A DNA stretch of 49,835 bases from Nitrospira sp. UBA5698 (GTDB lineage Bacteria; Nitrospirota; Nitrospiria; Nitrospirales; Nitrospiraceae), in the NCBI GenBank assembly GCA_002420115.1, contig DIHK01000066.1, forward strand, positions 23,668-73,502, written 5' to 3'. Shown here one piece after another: positions 33,450 through 40,880 of this stretch. The notes under the pieces are model-generated. The model was not told the origin of the DNA and made no database searches. It saw only the letters and a program-made list of their open reading frames with translations. The position numbers were made by a program, and so were the translations under genes. The first letter of the stretch is position 1. The number at the start of each line of letters is the position of its first letter.

Positions 33450-33506
33450 ATTAACGTTGGAAATCAGCGGCTACCGGGGGCGGTCTGCTGAAATGAATGG
33501 TTGGGC
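33450..33506 (-). other. attC-like recombination site
   Basis: On the minus strand GCCCAAC (33500-33506) fits RYYYAAC and GTTAATG (33450-33456) is one base off GTTRRRY. Between them lie the complementary arms CAGCAGACCG and CGGTAGCCGCTG with unpaired bases, the standard imperfect fold of attC. It follows directly on the stop codon of the DUF6985-like cassette gene. Confidence 0.7.
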
Positions 33507-33953
33507 CTAGCCATCGACTCCACAGCCAGTGGGTTGAAGGTTCTTGAAGTGAACCTTCCATATAGCCTCATCCTTCCCGTGTGTGAAGGTAACTGTATAG
33601 GCTTCGTCGGCGAGGTAGTGATCATAAGACTCAAGGCCTTCGACGTTGAATCGGGCTGCGTCTGCCTTCCAGGCACTGAGGTCCATGTTCGCGGGTAGGA
33701 AGACCAAGGCATTTTCGACGAGTTGCGGAAAGTTTTCATAGGGTTCACGCAACAGTCTAAGAATGAGTTCGCTTGGGTATTGCTGCGAACTTCCCGCCCC
33801 AATGTGTAGGCGGGCGGTGCCATGTCCGTAGGGGATAGTCCCCGTCCACCCTTCGGAGTCCGCGTCCCAGGTGAGGCGACCGAGCACGGTATCTTCCATA
33901 GGGGGAAGGGGTGCTGCTGGCGCTCTCCCGAAAATGCGTTGCAGGAAGCTCAT
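33507..33953 (-). CDS. Hypothetical cassette protein (148 aa)
   Basis: Starts MSFLQRIFGRAPAAPLPPME and continues into VLGRLTWDADSEGWTGTIPY, a beta-rich pattern of small DUF-type proteins common in integron cassettes and polymorphic-toxin immunity loci. The middle has NFPQLVENALVFLPANMDLSA and the end AYTVTFTHGKDEAIWKVHF. It is cytosolic. The gene lies between two attC-like sites. No specific function can be given. Confidence 0.65.
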   Translation of the reverse strand: MSFLQRIFGRAPAAPLPPMEDTVLGRLTWDADSEGWTGTIPYGHGTARLHIGAGSSQQYPSELILRLLREPYENFPQLVENALVFLPANMDLSAWKADAARFNVEGLESYDHYLADEAYTVTFTHGKDEAIWKVHFKNLQPTGCGVDG

Positions 33954-33962
33954 AGCACTTTT

Positions 33963-34031
33963 CTAGGAATAATGCTCGGGTTCAGGCGCAGCGGTGCGTC
34001 AGAGCCGACGTCACCTGGAATCCGTTCTTAG
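33963..34031 (-). other. attC-like site, degenerate core boxes
   Basis: On the minus strand the arms CAGGTGACGTCGG and CCGCTGCGCCTG pair well and the outer CTAAGAA / TTCCTAG pair partly. The left box contains the stop codon of the DUF4375 gene. Core boxes differ from consensus by two or more bases. Confidence 0.5.
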
Positions 34032-34480
34032 TCTTGATTCGCATACTTGTCTGCCGCCACCCAAAAGCCACCATTTTCTTCCTCTATTTCGGCAGCCATT
34101 GCATCTTCATATTCTCGAATGGGAATTGCATCATCACCAAACTCCTCACGAAAACGCTCAAATGCGTCTTGGCGAACAAGACGTTCTCTTGGGTAGCTTT
34201 CACCAAAGAATGTCATTGCTTCAGACAATAGTGATGCGCATTTTGGCATTCCCAATGCTTTGAACGCTTCAACCGCTTCGGGGGCCAATACTCCAGTGTC
34301 GTTAGTAAAGAACTGCCCTAAACCGCCATTCATGATTTCAGATTGAGCCCAGTGAGCCGCAAAGAGTATTCTTTGTTTTTCAGAAACCTCACCAAAAGCC
34401 CTGAGAAATACCTCGCCTCCGTTATAGATACTTACAGAGTCCCAGATAGGCTCTACACATCTCCAGTAACCATTGCTCAT
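34028..34480 (-). CDS. DUF4375-domain protein (cassette gene)
   Basis: A protein of 150 residues. The signature AAHWAQSEIMNGGLGQFFTN then APEAVEAFKALGMPKCASLL, with FGESYPRERLVRQDAFERF, is the DUF4375 (DMP19-like) family: small helical proteins found alone or beside toxins and in integron cassettes. Function is unknown. AGGAGGA sits 5-6 nt before the ATG, and attC-like sites lie on both sides. Confidence 0.8.
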   Translation of the reverse strand: MSNGYWRCVEPIWDSVSIYNGGEVFLRAFGEVSEKQRILFAAHWAQSEIMNGGLGQFFTNDTGVLAPEAVEAFKALGMPKCASLLSEAMTFFGESYPRERLVRQDAFERFREEFGDDAIPIREYEDAMAAEIEEENGGFWVAADKYANQD

Positions 34481-34496
34481 CCAGTTCCTCCTGCAC

Positions 34497-34553
34497 GGCT
34501 AATGTTTGAGCTGAGCGCCGCCGTCAGGCGTCCGCTTGAGCGAATGATTAGGC
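34497..34553 (-). other. attC-like site that encodes the tail of the preceding cassette protein
   Basis: On the minus strand GCCTAAT (34547-34553), TCATTCGCTCAAGCGGAC, a short loop, GCGCTCAGCTCAAAC and ATTAGCC (34497-34503): the classic layout of Proteobacterial-type attC sites, with both core boxes one or two bases off consensus. The reading frame of the upstream cassette runs through it and stops in the right core box. Confidence 0.75.
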
Positions 34554-34912
34554 CCCGCCGCGGGTGCGCTACGCAGAACCCACCAAGCGGCAATGCTAGC
34601 CGCGACGGCAACGGCGAGAAATGCAAGCGGCATTACAGGCCACGCTTGGGTGCCAACTACTACCTCGCGAACGCGTAGAGCCGGGACAACAGCTCTTGGC
34701 GCAAGCTCATGAATTCCGAAACCCACTCCGAGACTACCGACCAGCGTGGCGAGATAACCAACCACTGCCCGACCGAAGTGGCCACGTGCAAAGACTCCTT
34801 GAATGGCGAAGACAACGGTTTGCACGACTAACGAAAGAATGAGCGGTGGCACAAACAGGAAGACAACAACTGCGACGAACTCGCCTGGGAGCATGTACAG
34901 AACGTCTTGCAT
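34499..34912 (-). CDS. Small membrane protein (cassette gene) with attC-encoded C-terminus
   Basis: A protein of 137 residues from ATG 34912, which lies only 5 nt after a perfect GTTAGGC box. It has three or four hydrophobic helices (FVAVVVFLFVPPLILSLVVQ, then AVVGYLATLVGSLGVGFGIH, and AWPVMPLAFLAVAVAASIAA). The last residues, NHSLKRTPDGGAQLKH, are translated from the attC arm, a feature often seen in integron cassette proteins. No Shine-Dalgarno sequence. The function is unknown. Confidence 0.7.
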   Translation of the reverse strand: MQDVLYMLPGEFVAVVVFLFVPPLILSLVVQTVVFAIQGVFARGHFGRAVVGYLATLVGSLGVGFGIHELAPRAVVPALRVREVVVGTQAWPVMPLAFLAVAVAASIAAWWVLRSAPAAGPNHSLKRTPDGGAQLKH

Positions 34913-34917
34913 GAGGG

Positions 34918-34989
34918 GCCTAACGTTTGAGCTATGTCGCCTGTGCAGGGCGCCCCCCGGAGCAGGTCGGCTTGACCGAAGGGTTAGGC
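34918..34989 (-). other. attC recombination site, perfect core boxes
   Basis: On the minus strand GCCTAAC (34983-34989) and GTTAGGC (34918-34924) both fit the consensus RYYYAAC / GTTRRRY exactly. Inside, CCCTTCGGTCAAGCCGAC on one side and GGCGACATAGCTCAAAC on the other pair imperfectly around a G/C-rich centre; total length 72 nt. This is the clearest attC in the window and anchors the reading of the region as a cassette array. Confidence 0.9.
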
Positions 34990-34996
34990 GTCGCAT

Positions 34997-35477
34997 TCAT
35001 GGCACAAGCGTGCTACCGCACAGCTCTACCCAATGGGGGCCACAGAACCGGGCTCCTAGCGTGTGTTCCTCGTCCCACGGTACGCGATAGCAAACCTCAG
35101 TTGCTCGCATTCCATCTCGTTCGACCATCACGACAGCCTCAACTTCGGCAAAACCGAGTGCCTCGGCGCCGCTGTTCACTCGTGGGAAGGGGTTGAGTCC
35201 TACCTCCGATTTACCTTCGCGGACTGCCTCGGCATACGGTTCATAGTGTTCGAACAACGCCTGCGTTAGTTGCGGTGCGACGCTCTGAAGATCTCGGTCC
35301 AGATTGACAGCGTGTTTCAACCCCTCGTGGACTGGCCCCTTGCGTGTGCCTCCGACTACGAGAGGCACAACCGTTCCGCCGGGAAGTGACAACGTGCCAC
35401 GCCGAGCACCCTCGGACCCGCTTGAAGGTGCCAAGGATGGGGTGCTGGAAGTCTTCTGTCTTGAACAGGCCGAACAT
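34997..35477 (-). pseudogene. Frameshifted hypothetical cassette gene
   Basis: From ATG 35477 the frame reads MFGLFKTEDFQHPILGTFKR VRG and then loses sense; the frame that carries on is one base displaced and reads RRGTLSLPGGTVVPLVVGGT to WVELCGSTLVP at 34997. Together they would make one protein of about 160 residues with a start resembling other small DUF6985-like cassette proteins. The total of 481 nt is one more than a multiple of three, so one extra base near 35405-35415 explains it. It may be a real inactivating mutation, or a sequencing error. Confidence 0.6.
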
Positions 35478-35499
35478 GCGCAGTGAATCTTTCCACGAC

Positions 35500-35612
35500 G
35501 CCTAACAATGTTTAGACGGATCCGCGTAAGAACTGGACCCGATCATTTCTGTCCGTATAACACGCCACTACTGTTCGTGAAGAATACGCCATGCTCGACG
35601 TTTGTCCAATGA
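35500..35612 (-). repeat. attC-end module (type A), copy 3, with promoter-like pair
   Basis: On the minus strand it ends CCGTCTAAACATTGTTAGGC; GTTAGGC (35500-35506) is a perfect R' box. TTGGAC (35604-35609) and TATTCT (35581-35586) are 17 nt apart, and the -10 lies 104 nt before ATG 35477. The part up to about 35650 also matches copy 1 at 23298-23450. Confidence 0.65.
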
Positions 35613-35668
35613 ATTGGGACAATGAGACCATGTATCACGGGTTCTTATGTAGCTCGGCGTAAGCCACC

Positions 35669-35822
35669 CCCTCTGATAGCGGTCGGCCATGGACTTCTAC
35701 TTTGGGTCGATAGCTGCGATGCCTCCGACAGCATCTGCCTGAACAAGGCTAGACTTCTCGATAACTTTATATCGCTTCACTCCTGCGCTCATTGCGCCCA
35801 GGGTGCTGTTGTCAGGTGTGAA
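35669..35822. repeat. Dispersed repeat (type D), copy 1
   Basis: About 150 nt that recur at 40735-40880 in the same orientation, including GGCCATGGACTTCTACTTTG followed by GGTCGATAGCTGC, CCTCCGACAGCATCTG, TTTATAT-GCTT-ACTCCTG and GTCAG-T-TGAAG. The first third is also related to the type B repeats. Non-coding. Confidence 0.7.
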
Positions 35823-35873
35823 GCCTGTCCTAGCGCCCGTGCTTCGCCGACAGGCACGATGCCGTGGGCCTCT

Positions 35874-35910
35874 AAAAAAAGGGGGGGCGTGCCGAACGGC
35901 AGGCCCCCCT
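35874..35910 (-). terminator. Rho-independent terminator of the glutaredoxin-like gene
   Basis: On the minus strand GGGGGGCCTGCCG pairs with CGGCACGCCCCCC (one mismatch) around a two-base gap, and is followed by seven T. It ends the transcript of the 79-residue gene, whose stop codon lies about 30 nt upstream. Confidence 0.85.
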
Positions 35911-35940
35911 CCTCATGATGCAGTCTGTAGACTGAATCGA

Positions 35941-36180
35941 TTACTTTAACGCTTCAATGCCGGCACCGAAGTTAATGTGAAACGCGGCGCCATTCATTAC
36001 CAGGGCCGGTACTGACTTGACTCCGGCTGCTTCCGCCTCATTGACCCGAGCCTTGTTCGTGCCGAGATGGACGTGTTCCACGTCATATTTCGACGGATCC
36101 AGAGCGTTGGCCACGCTCTGTTCGGCGGCAACGCACACCGGGCATCCTGCGTGATAAAAAATCGCTTTGCTTTTCATCAT
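35941..36180 (-). CDS. Glutaredoxin-like thioredoxin-fold protein
   Basis: A protein of 79 residues: MMKSKAIFYHAGCPVCVAAE with a CPVC redox motif at residues 13-16, then EHVHLGTNKARVNEAEAAGV and the cis-Pro loop VKSVPALVMNG. This is a minimal thioredoxin fold, probably a cytosolic disulfide or mixed-disulfide reductase. AAAGGAG lies 5-8 nt before the start, and its own terminator follows. Unlike the cassettes it has standard expression signals, so it may be a backbone gene left between mobile pieces. Confidence 0.8.
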   Translation of the reverse strand: MMKSKAIFYHAGCPVCVAAEQSVANALDPSKYDVEHVHLGTNKARVNEAEAAGVKSVPALVMNGAAFHINFGAGIEALK

Positions 36181-36689
36181 GGTCTCCTTTCAACTGGAAC
36201 GGTTTTGGGTGAGATTGAATTATCTGCGACAGGGTAGAAACAGCGCCAGGCTCAAGATGGCAGGCACGTTGGGTTCCCTGGCCACTTCCGGATAACATAC
36301 TGACGGTCTCACAACGAAAGCAATACGAAAATGATCTGGGTTCGTGAAGGCCTCCCGGCTTTCGAGAAATGCCACTGGGGTCGGAGTATATTTTCTGAGC
36401 ACGGCTTGTGAACAATGGGCCATGCCGTACTCTCAATGAATAGTCAGGATAAGACCATCTCTCACAGGTTCTTCTGCCAACCAGCTAAACCGCCTTTCCC
36501 AAGTCGATTCACCTAACCGTCTGGAACGAATTGCCTGGTCCGATCCCTATGTCCTGTCTCGAGCGGAAGTTCATCGCCGAGATCGTCCCGCTATCAAGCG
36601 GTCCACTGCAGCGACGGGGTAGCCGGCGTCATGCAATGGGCGCCATATGACGAGCCGAAAACTTTAGGTTGGGAGCCCGACGCGTTGAT
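36181..36689. other. Spacer with degenerate repeat remnants
   Basis: No gene. Traces of type A and B repeats (for example CGAGCGGAAGTTC, GAGATCG-CCCGCTAT and AAGCGGTCC at 36559-36605) suggest a decayed cassette boundary. TATACT on the minus strand (36385-36390) is a possible -10 box. Confidence 0.4.
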
Positions 36690-37046
36690 CTAACCGAGGC
36701 CGGCTTTTGCGATTATGTCGCGTGTATCACCCTGGATGCTGAAGTCACAGTATTGGGGAAGCGCCTTGATGTCACGGTCGGCAAGAACCAATGCCGAAAA
36801 CTGAGCTTGACCAACCCAGCCGAATTTCTCGCCGAGAGGCCCGAGACGTTCTAGTTGTTCGATAGCAAATGCCCGTTCGGATTCTGAAAAATCAGAGTTC
36901 ACTTTTGCGAGTATGTCTTCGCGTGAGAAGGAAACATCCTTATAGTTGGCTCGATTTCTGGACGCATGCCCAAACAGTGATCCAAGTACGAACAATAGCA
37001 CGACGATACTGAGTGCGATAACGCCGAACCATTGAAGGGCGGACAT
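36690..37046 (-). CDS. Membrane-anchored hypothetical protein (cassette gene, 118 aa)
   Basis: One N-terminal helix (WFGVIALSIVVLLFVLGSLF) followed by a soluble domain with SREDILAKVNSDFSESERAF and IEQLERLGPLGEKFGWVGQA. The remainder, FSALVLADRDIKALPQYCDF, appears compact. Orientation is probably N-in with the domain in the periplasm or cytoplasm depending on charge; not resolvable. It starts 31 nt after an ACCTAAC/GTTAGGT core box and downstream of a type A module. I recognise no family. Confidence 0.6.
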   Translation of the reverse strand: MSALQWFGVIALSIVVLLFVLGSLFGHASRNRANYKDVSFSREDILAKVNSDFSESERAFAIEQLERLGPLGEKFGWVGQAQFSALVLADRDIKALPQYCDFSIQGDTRDIIAKAGLG

Positions 37047-37077
37047 GGTGCACCTGTGTCTGAGGCTTGATTGTAAG

Positions 37078-37190
37078 ACCTAACAATGTTTAGGCCGATC
37101 CGCACAAGAGTGGGATCTGTCATTTTCTGTCCGTATCACACGCCACGACCGTTCGTGAAGAATACGCATGTTCGTCGTCGCTTCAAATGA
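37078..37190 (-). repeat. attC-end module (type A), copy 4, with promoter-like pair
   Basis: On the minus strand it ends GGCCTAAACATTGTTAGGT, with R' box GTTAGGT (37078-37084). TTGAAG (37181-37186) and TATTCT (37159-37164) are 16 nt apart; the -10 is 113 nt before ATG 37046. It is the outermost recognisable module; no attC-like site is seen at higher coordinates. Confidence 0.6.
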
Positions 37191-37461
37191 GTTGCGACTT
37201 GACCGGCGAGCACGAACCACCACCTGCTGCTGGTGGATTGCGTGCGGAGCGGCAAGCCAGGTGCGTCATGTCGTAGATTGGGCGTTCATACCGCCAATGG
37301 GTTTTGGTCGTCCGTCGCCCAAGCGGATTCGAAATGCCTCCCCTTGAAGCCGTTCATCGTACCTCCTCCACGACCTCACTTTCGACAAAGGCGCATAGCG
37401 GAGTGGACTCCGAAAGAAGACCTGCGACCGACCCCGAATGATCGTGATGATGGCTGACTAC
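37191..37461. other. Spacer beyond the cassette array
   Basis: Contains a CCACCA / TGGTGG hairpin near 37219-37238 but no gene, attI-like site or integrase gene. Confidence 0.5.
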
Positions 37462-40107
37462 CTAGTGGACCTCCACGAATCGCGCAATCGACGGTATGTC
37501 ACAATCATCCAGAATGAATAGCATGTAATATCCGGGGGGAAGTAACCCCGGACCCTCCGGTATATGAATATGCAGGTTGCAGGAGCCGTCCCGTGAGAAT
37601 TCCACCGGTAAATAACGCTGCTCAGAATCGGTGTGGTGAGTTGGCGCACCCGGGCGCACGAGTGCCACTCGCCGGATTCGGCAGGCATCCGGTGTGGTGA
37701 CGACCAGGTGCTCACCCCTACGGACGCTGTTCTGCCACGCTGTAATTCGAGGTCGCGGACCACGGAATAGGTACGGCGGGCTATAGACTTCCATGGACAG
37801 CAGATTCGTTCCTCCACCGCTTCCGCCAACGCTGCCAGCGTTCAGCACGCGTCCGTCCGGCAGCAGCAACGATGTAGAGTGATACTGACGGCCTTCCGTC
37901 ATCACGGCCCCTCGTTTCCAGGTCAGTGTCTGTGGATCAAAGATCTCGGATTCCAACACACGACCAGGGTCTGGATCCCACTTGAATCCAGTGATTCCCG
38001 CACAGACTAGCACTGTGCCGTCTGCCAGGAGTACGGCGTTGGGGTTCACCCTCCGGTGGTGCATGTCAGCGATGCGTTGCCAGACAGGTGCGTGGTCGGC
38101 AAGATCAATCACTTCCGCACTGACACGCTCCGCCGGGCTGCCACAGTCGCCCCCGAAAACCAGTACGCGCGAGAGGGTGCCGGGAGGTGGCATGGCTTCC
38201 CCGTGCCCGTGGTGATGCGCCGAGCTGTCGCGGGGCGGCAGCAGGATGGACATGCCTTCAGTGCGATTCGGTATTACGTGCGCCCCGACGTCGCTCCACG
38301 TGTTCGTCAGAGGGTTGAACAGGGCTGTCAGTGGGGGAGCCGGCCACGGGCGCGGACTGCTGCTGCCTCCTTCCCACCGTGTGCCGGTATAGAAAACCTT
38401 GCCGCCTGCCATCAGGTGCAAGCTGGGGTAGATGTCGAGCCCCTTGTTGGCGCTGCCCGGTAGCGTCGTCCACGAGTTGGTCGAGGGATTGAAACGCTCC
38501 ATCTGGGCCACGACGGGACCAGCAGCGCGTCCTGAGGCCACCAGCACGCGGCCGTCATCGAGCGTCACCGCCGTTGGGTACCACCGGGCGAAGGCCATGT
38601 CAGCGTGTTTGGTCCATGTCAACGCTGCTGGATCAAAGGTATAGGACAGTGCTACGCCTTGCCCGTGCGGGCCGTTGTAGTGGGAGCCGCCCATCACAAG
38701 CACCCGCCCATCGGGCAGGATCACTTGAAACGCACAGAACAGGTCATCTGCAAAGACTTGCCCGGTGAATCCGCCGGTGAACGGATCCCACACGCGCGAC
38801 TCGCGAGGAAGCTGGTTTTCTACCCCGCCGGAGAAGAGCAATACCTGGCCTGTCCGCATCAGTGCGGTATGGACCACGAACACTTGCGACGTGTAAGGGA
38901 GTAGGTGCCATTGTCCGACGGCGGCCGGGTCAGGCGCAGCAAACGGTCCGCACATCGTCAGCGCCGGGCCTAGTCCCGCATTGTCGTTCGTGACGACGAT
39001 TTCCACGTGGTCGCCGCAGCAGTAGTCCCACCGCGTGTTGCAGGCGATACTCGGTTCGTGCACGGTGCGCCACACGCCGTTACACTCCTGTTCCACCTTG
39101 AAGTATAAGTCTGGGCGATCGCCGTAACAGGGGTACGAGATGTCCGTATCGAAGCGGCCATTCTCGTCAATGGGCGCTGTGGTTAGGCAGTCCACGTCAT
39201 ACTTCTGGTACAGCTGCGCGAATCGGCACCAGTGCTTATGGAGAATGCCGATATGCGCTAAGAGGTGTGCACGAATGTCGGTCACGTCATCGATGATGTG
39301 GTGTGCCGCCGCAGCCGTGCGTAGGGCGATGCCCGTGGTGAGGCCATGATCCATGTGGCTCGTGTGGCGGTGTTGTTCGTGCTCAATCACCGGAATGTGG
39401 CTGACGGCCGATGGTGGTGCCGGAGGCGGCTGGGGCAGACGAGGCGACAGCAGGTCGGCTGCGTCGATCTCGAGCTGCCGAATGAGGTCGTTGGGCAGCT
39501 GTTTGATGATGAGCCGTGGGCTGATGTCTACTTCACAGATGACGATCCGTGCGTTGCACAGTGGCCGTGTGACGACCTGGCCGTTCGGCAATCGGACCTG
39601 CCGGGTGACCCTCCCACGCACTCGGCAACAGGATCGCTTAAACCAGTGCTTGGGAATAACAATGTTACCGAGCCACAGCCCTTTTCGCGAGTCATCCCAC
39701 GGCACGCGTACGACGGTCAACCCTCGGTCAAGCATGTGTGCTAACGTGGGAGGCTTGCGACCTGGCTCCGCAGGCGCAATACCAACGGTCACGGTCTGTC
39801 CGAGTAGGCTTCGCGGCAGCTCGAGTTGCCCGCTATGACCCCTGGTCTGACAATGGCACATGGCATGTCCCTCGTCATCGAATACATAGAGGGTGAGAGC
39901 CTGCGGTTCGCTTGAGGGATCTTCGTACTGGAACGATGCCCGAACGCGGACACGCGCCAGATCTCCGTTGGCGGGCATGTGTCGGGGCTTATGTGGACGC
40001 CGAACAGCAGTGCCGCGGGCACTGGGCAGCGGTGCCTCGTGGCGTGTCGTAAGCTTGGCGGGTTTTGCTCGATGTGCATGAGACGTTGAACGTCGACGTC
40101 TAGGCAT
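37462..40107 (-). CDS. Galactose-oxidase/glyoxal-oxidase-like Kelch protein (copper radical oxidase)
   Basis: A protein of 881 residues, with AGGAGGT 6 nt before the ATG. Residues 1-45 are Arg/Lys/His-rich; 45-400 are unassigned; 410-770 form Kelch repeats (LPDGRVLVMGG, LDDGRVLVASG, LADGTVLVCAG, LPDGRVLNAGS); 775-881 is the galactose-oxidase-like C-terminal (DUF1929) domain. All copper-radical residues have counterparts: C458 (DLFCAF) and Y510 (ARWYPT) for the Cys-Tyr crosslink, Y742-H743 (RQYHST), and H824/H825 (PTHHTD). Such enzymes oxidise alcohols or aldehydes to give hydrogen peroxide. No signal peptide is visible, odd for a family whose members are mostly exported. Confidence 0.85.
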   Translation of the reverse strand: MPRRRRSTSHAHRAKPAKLTTRHEAPLPSARGTAVRRPHKPRHMPANGDLARVRVRASFQYEDPSSEPQALTLYVFDDEGHAMCHCQTRGHSGQLELPRSLLGQTVTVGIAPAEPGRKPPTLAHMLDRGLTVVRVPWDDSRKGLWLGNIVIPKHWFKRSCCRVRGRVTRQVRLPNGQVVTRPLCNARIVICEVDISPRLIIKQLPNDLIRQLEIDAADLLSPRLPQPPPAPPSAVSHIPVIEHEQHRHTSHMDHGLTTGIALRTAAAAHHIIDDVTDIRAHLLAHIGILHKHWCRFAQLYQKYDVDCLTTAPIDENGRFDTDISYPCYGDRPDLYFKVEQECNGVWRTVHEPSIACNTRWDYCCGDHVEIVVTNDNAGLGPALTMCGPFAAPDPAAVGQWHLLPYTSQVFVVHTALMRTGQVLLFSGGVENQLPRESRVWDPFTGGFTGQVFADDLFCAFQVILPDGRVLVMGGSHYNGPHGQGVALSYTFDPAALTWTKHADMAFARWYPTAVTLDDGRVLVASGRAAGPVVAQMERFNPSTNSWTTLPGSANKGLDIYPSLHLMAGGKVFYTGTRWEGGSSSPRPWPAPPLTALFNPLTNTWSDVGAHVIPNRTEGMSILLPPRDSSAHHHGHGEAMPPPGTLSRVLVFGGDCGSPAERVSAEVIDLADHAPVWQRIADMHHRRVNPNAVLLADGTVLVCAGITGFKWDPDPGRVLESEIFDPQTLTWKRGAVMTEGRQYHSTSLLLPDGRVLNAGSVGGSGGGTNLLSMEVYSPPYLFRGPRPRITAWQNSVRRGEHLVVTTPDACRIRRVALVRPGAPTHHTDSEQRYLPVEFSRDGSCNLHIHIPEGPGLLPPGYYMLFILDDCDIPSIARFVEVH

Positions 40108-40734
40108 GGTTGTACCTCCTGGAACAGCTTAGGAGTAAGACGCTTCTTTTCTTCTGGTGGAAGTTCGTTGGCTGTACCTGAATTCTGCAGGAGCCAGTCA
40201 CAGCTAGTGTCTCTCTTGTGTGAGTTCACATCCGTACCACAGCAAGCTAGATGCCAGCATGCAATGGGACTGTTGAAACATCGGATGTCATCCTCAATCT
40301 CCTGCAATTTCAGCGTTGGACGTGTTGCCGAGCAAGCATGTATCTATCAGTCCATCTCCTGATCACAGTCGCCTGTATCGAAAGCGATACGTAGGGTGAA
40401 TCAAATCTGATTCACCAAAAGGCTCAGCAGATGTGTGGTCTGGCTGCTGACTTCATTTGGAATGATCGTTTCAGAAGGTGTCCACCGGTAATCCGGGGGG
40501 CATAGCCAGATCACCACTGTTGCCACCAATTTCAAACCACTATCGTCGTGATGATCTCAGGCGATGGGATTTAGGAGGAGGGATGCGATGAATATATTCC
40601 AGTTACCCATTATAGACAGGGTAGATGCTCGAGGACGAGCGGTGGCCAGCGAGCAATCGATAACAGCTGTATGGTTCGGTCTCGATGGGAGTGTGACGTT
40701 GGTTTCGATACCGTCATTCGATTGGACCATACTG

Positions 40735-40880
40735 TAGCGGTTGGCCATGGACTTCTACTTTGGGTCGATAGCTGCCGGTTGCCTCCGACAGCATCTGTCC
40801 GATCACGTCTCCGTTTCTACCCAATTTATATTGCTTGACTCCTGTTCCCATTGCGACCAGGGGATGCTGTCAGATATGAA
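40735..40880. repeat. Dispersed repeat (type D), copy 2
   Basis: Partner of 35669-35822, same orientation, about 80 per cent alike by eye. The opening block GCCATGGACTTCTACTTTGG then GTCGATAGCTGC is nearly identical in both. It stands outside the cassette array, 3.6 kb from its last module, so it is not strictly tied to attC. Confidence 0.7.

Noticed and set aside
21868..37190. CRISPR array formed by the repeats
   Set aside because: Repeats are long, diverged and irregularly spaced, with ORFs between them; no regular repeat-spacer pattern or cas gene exists.
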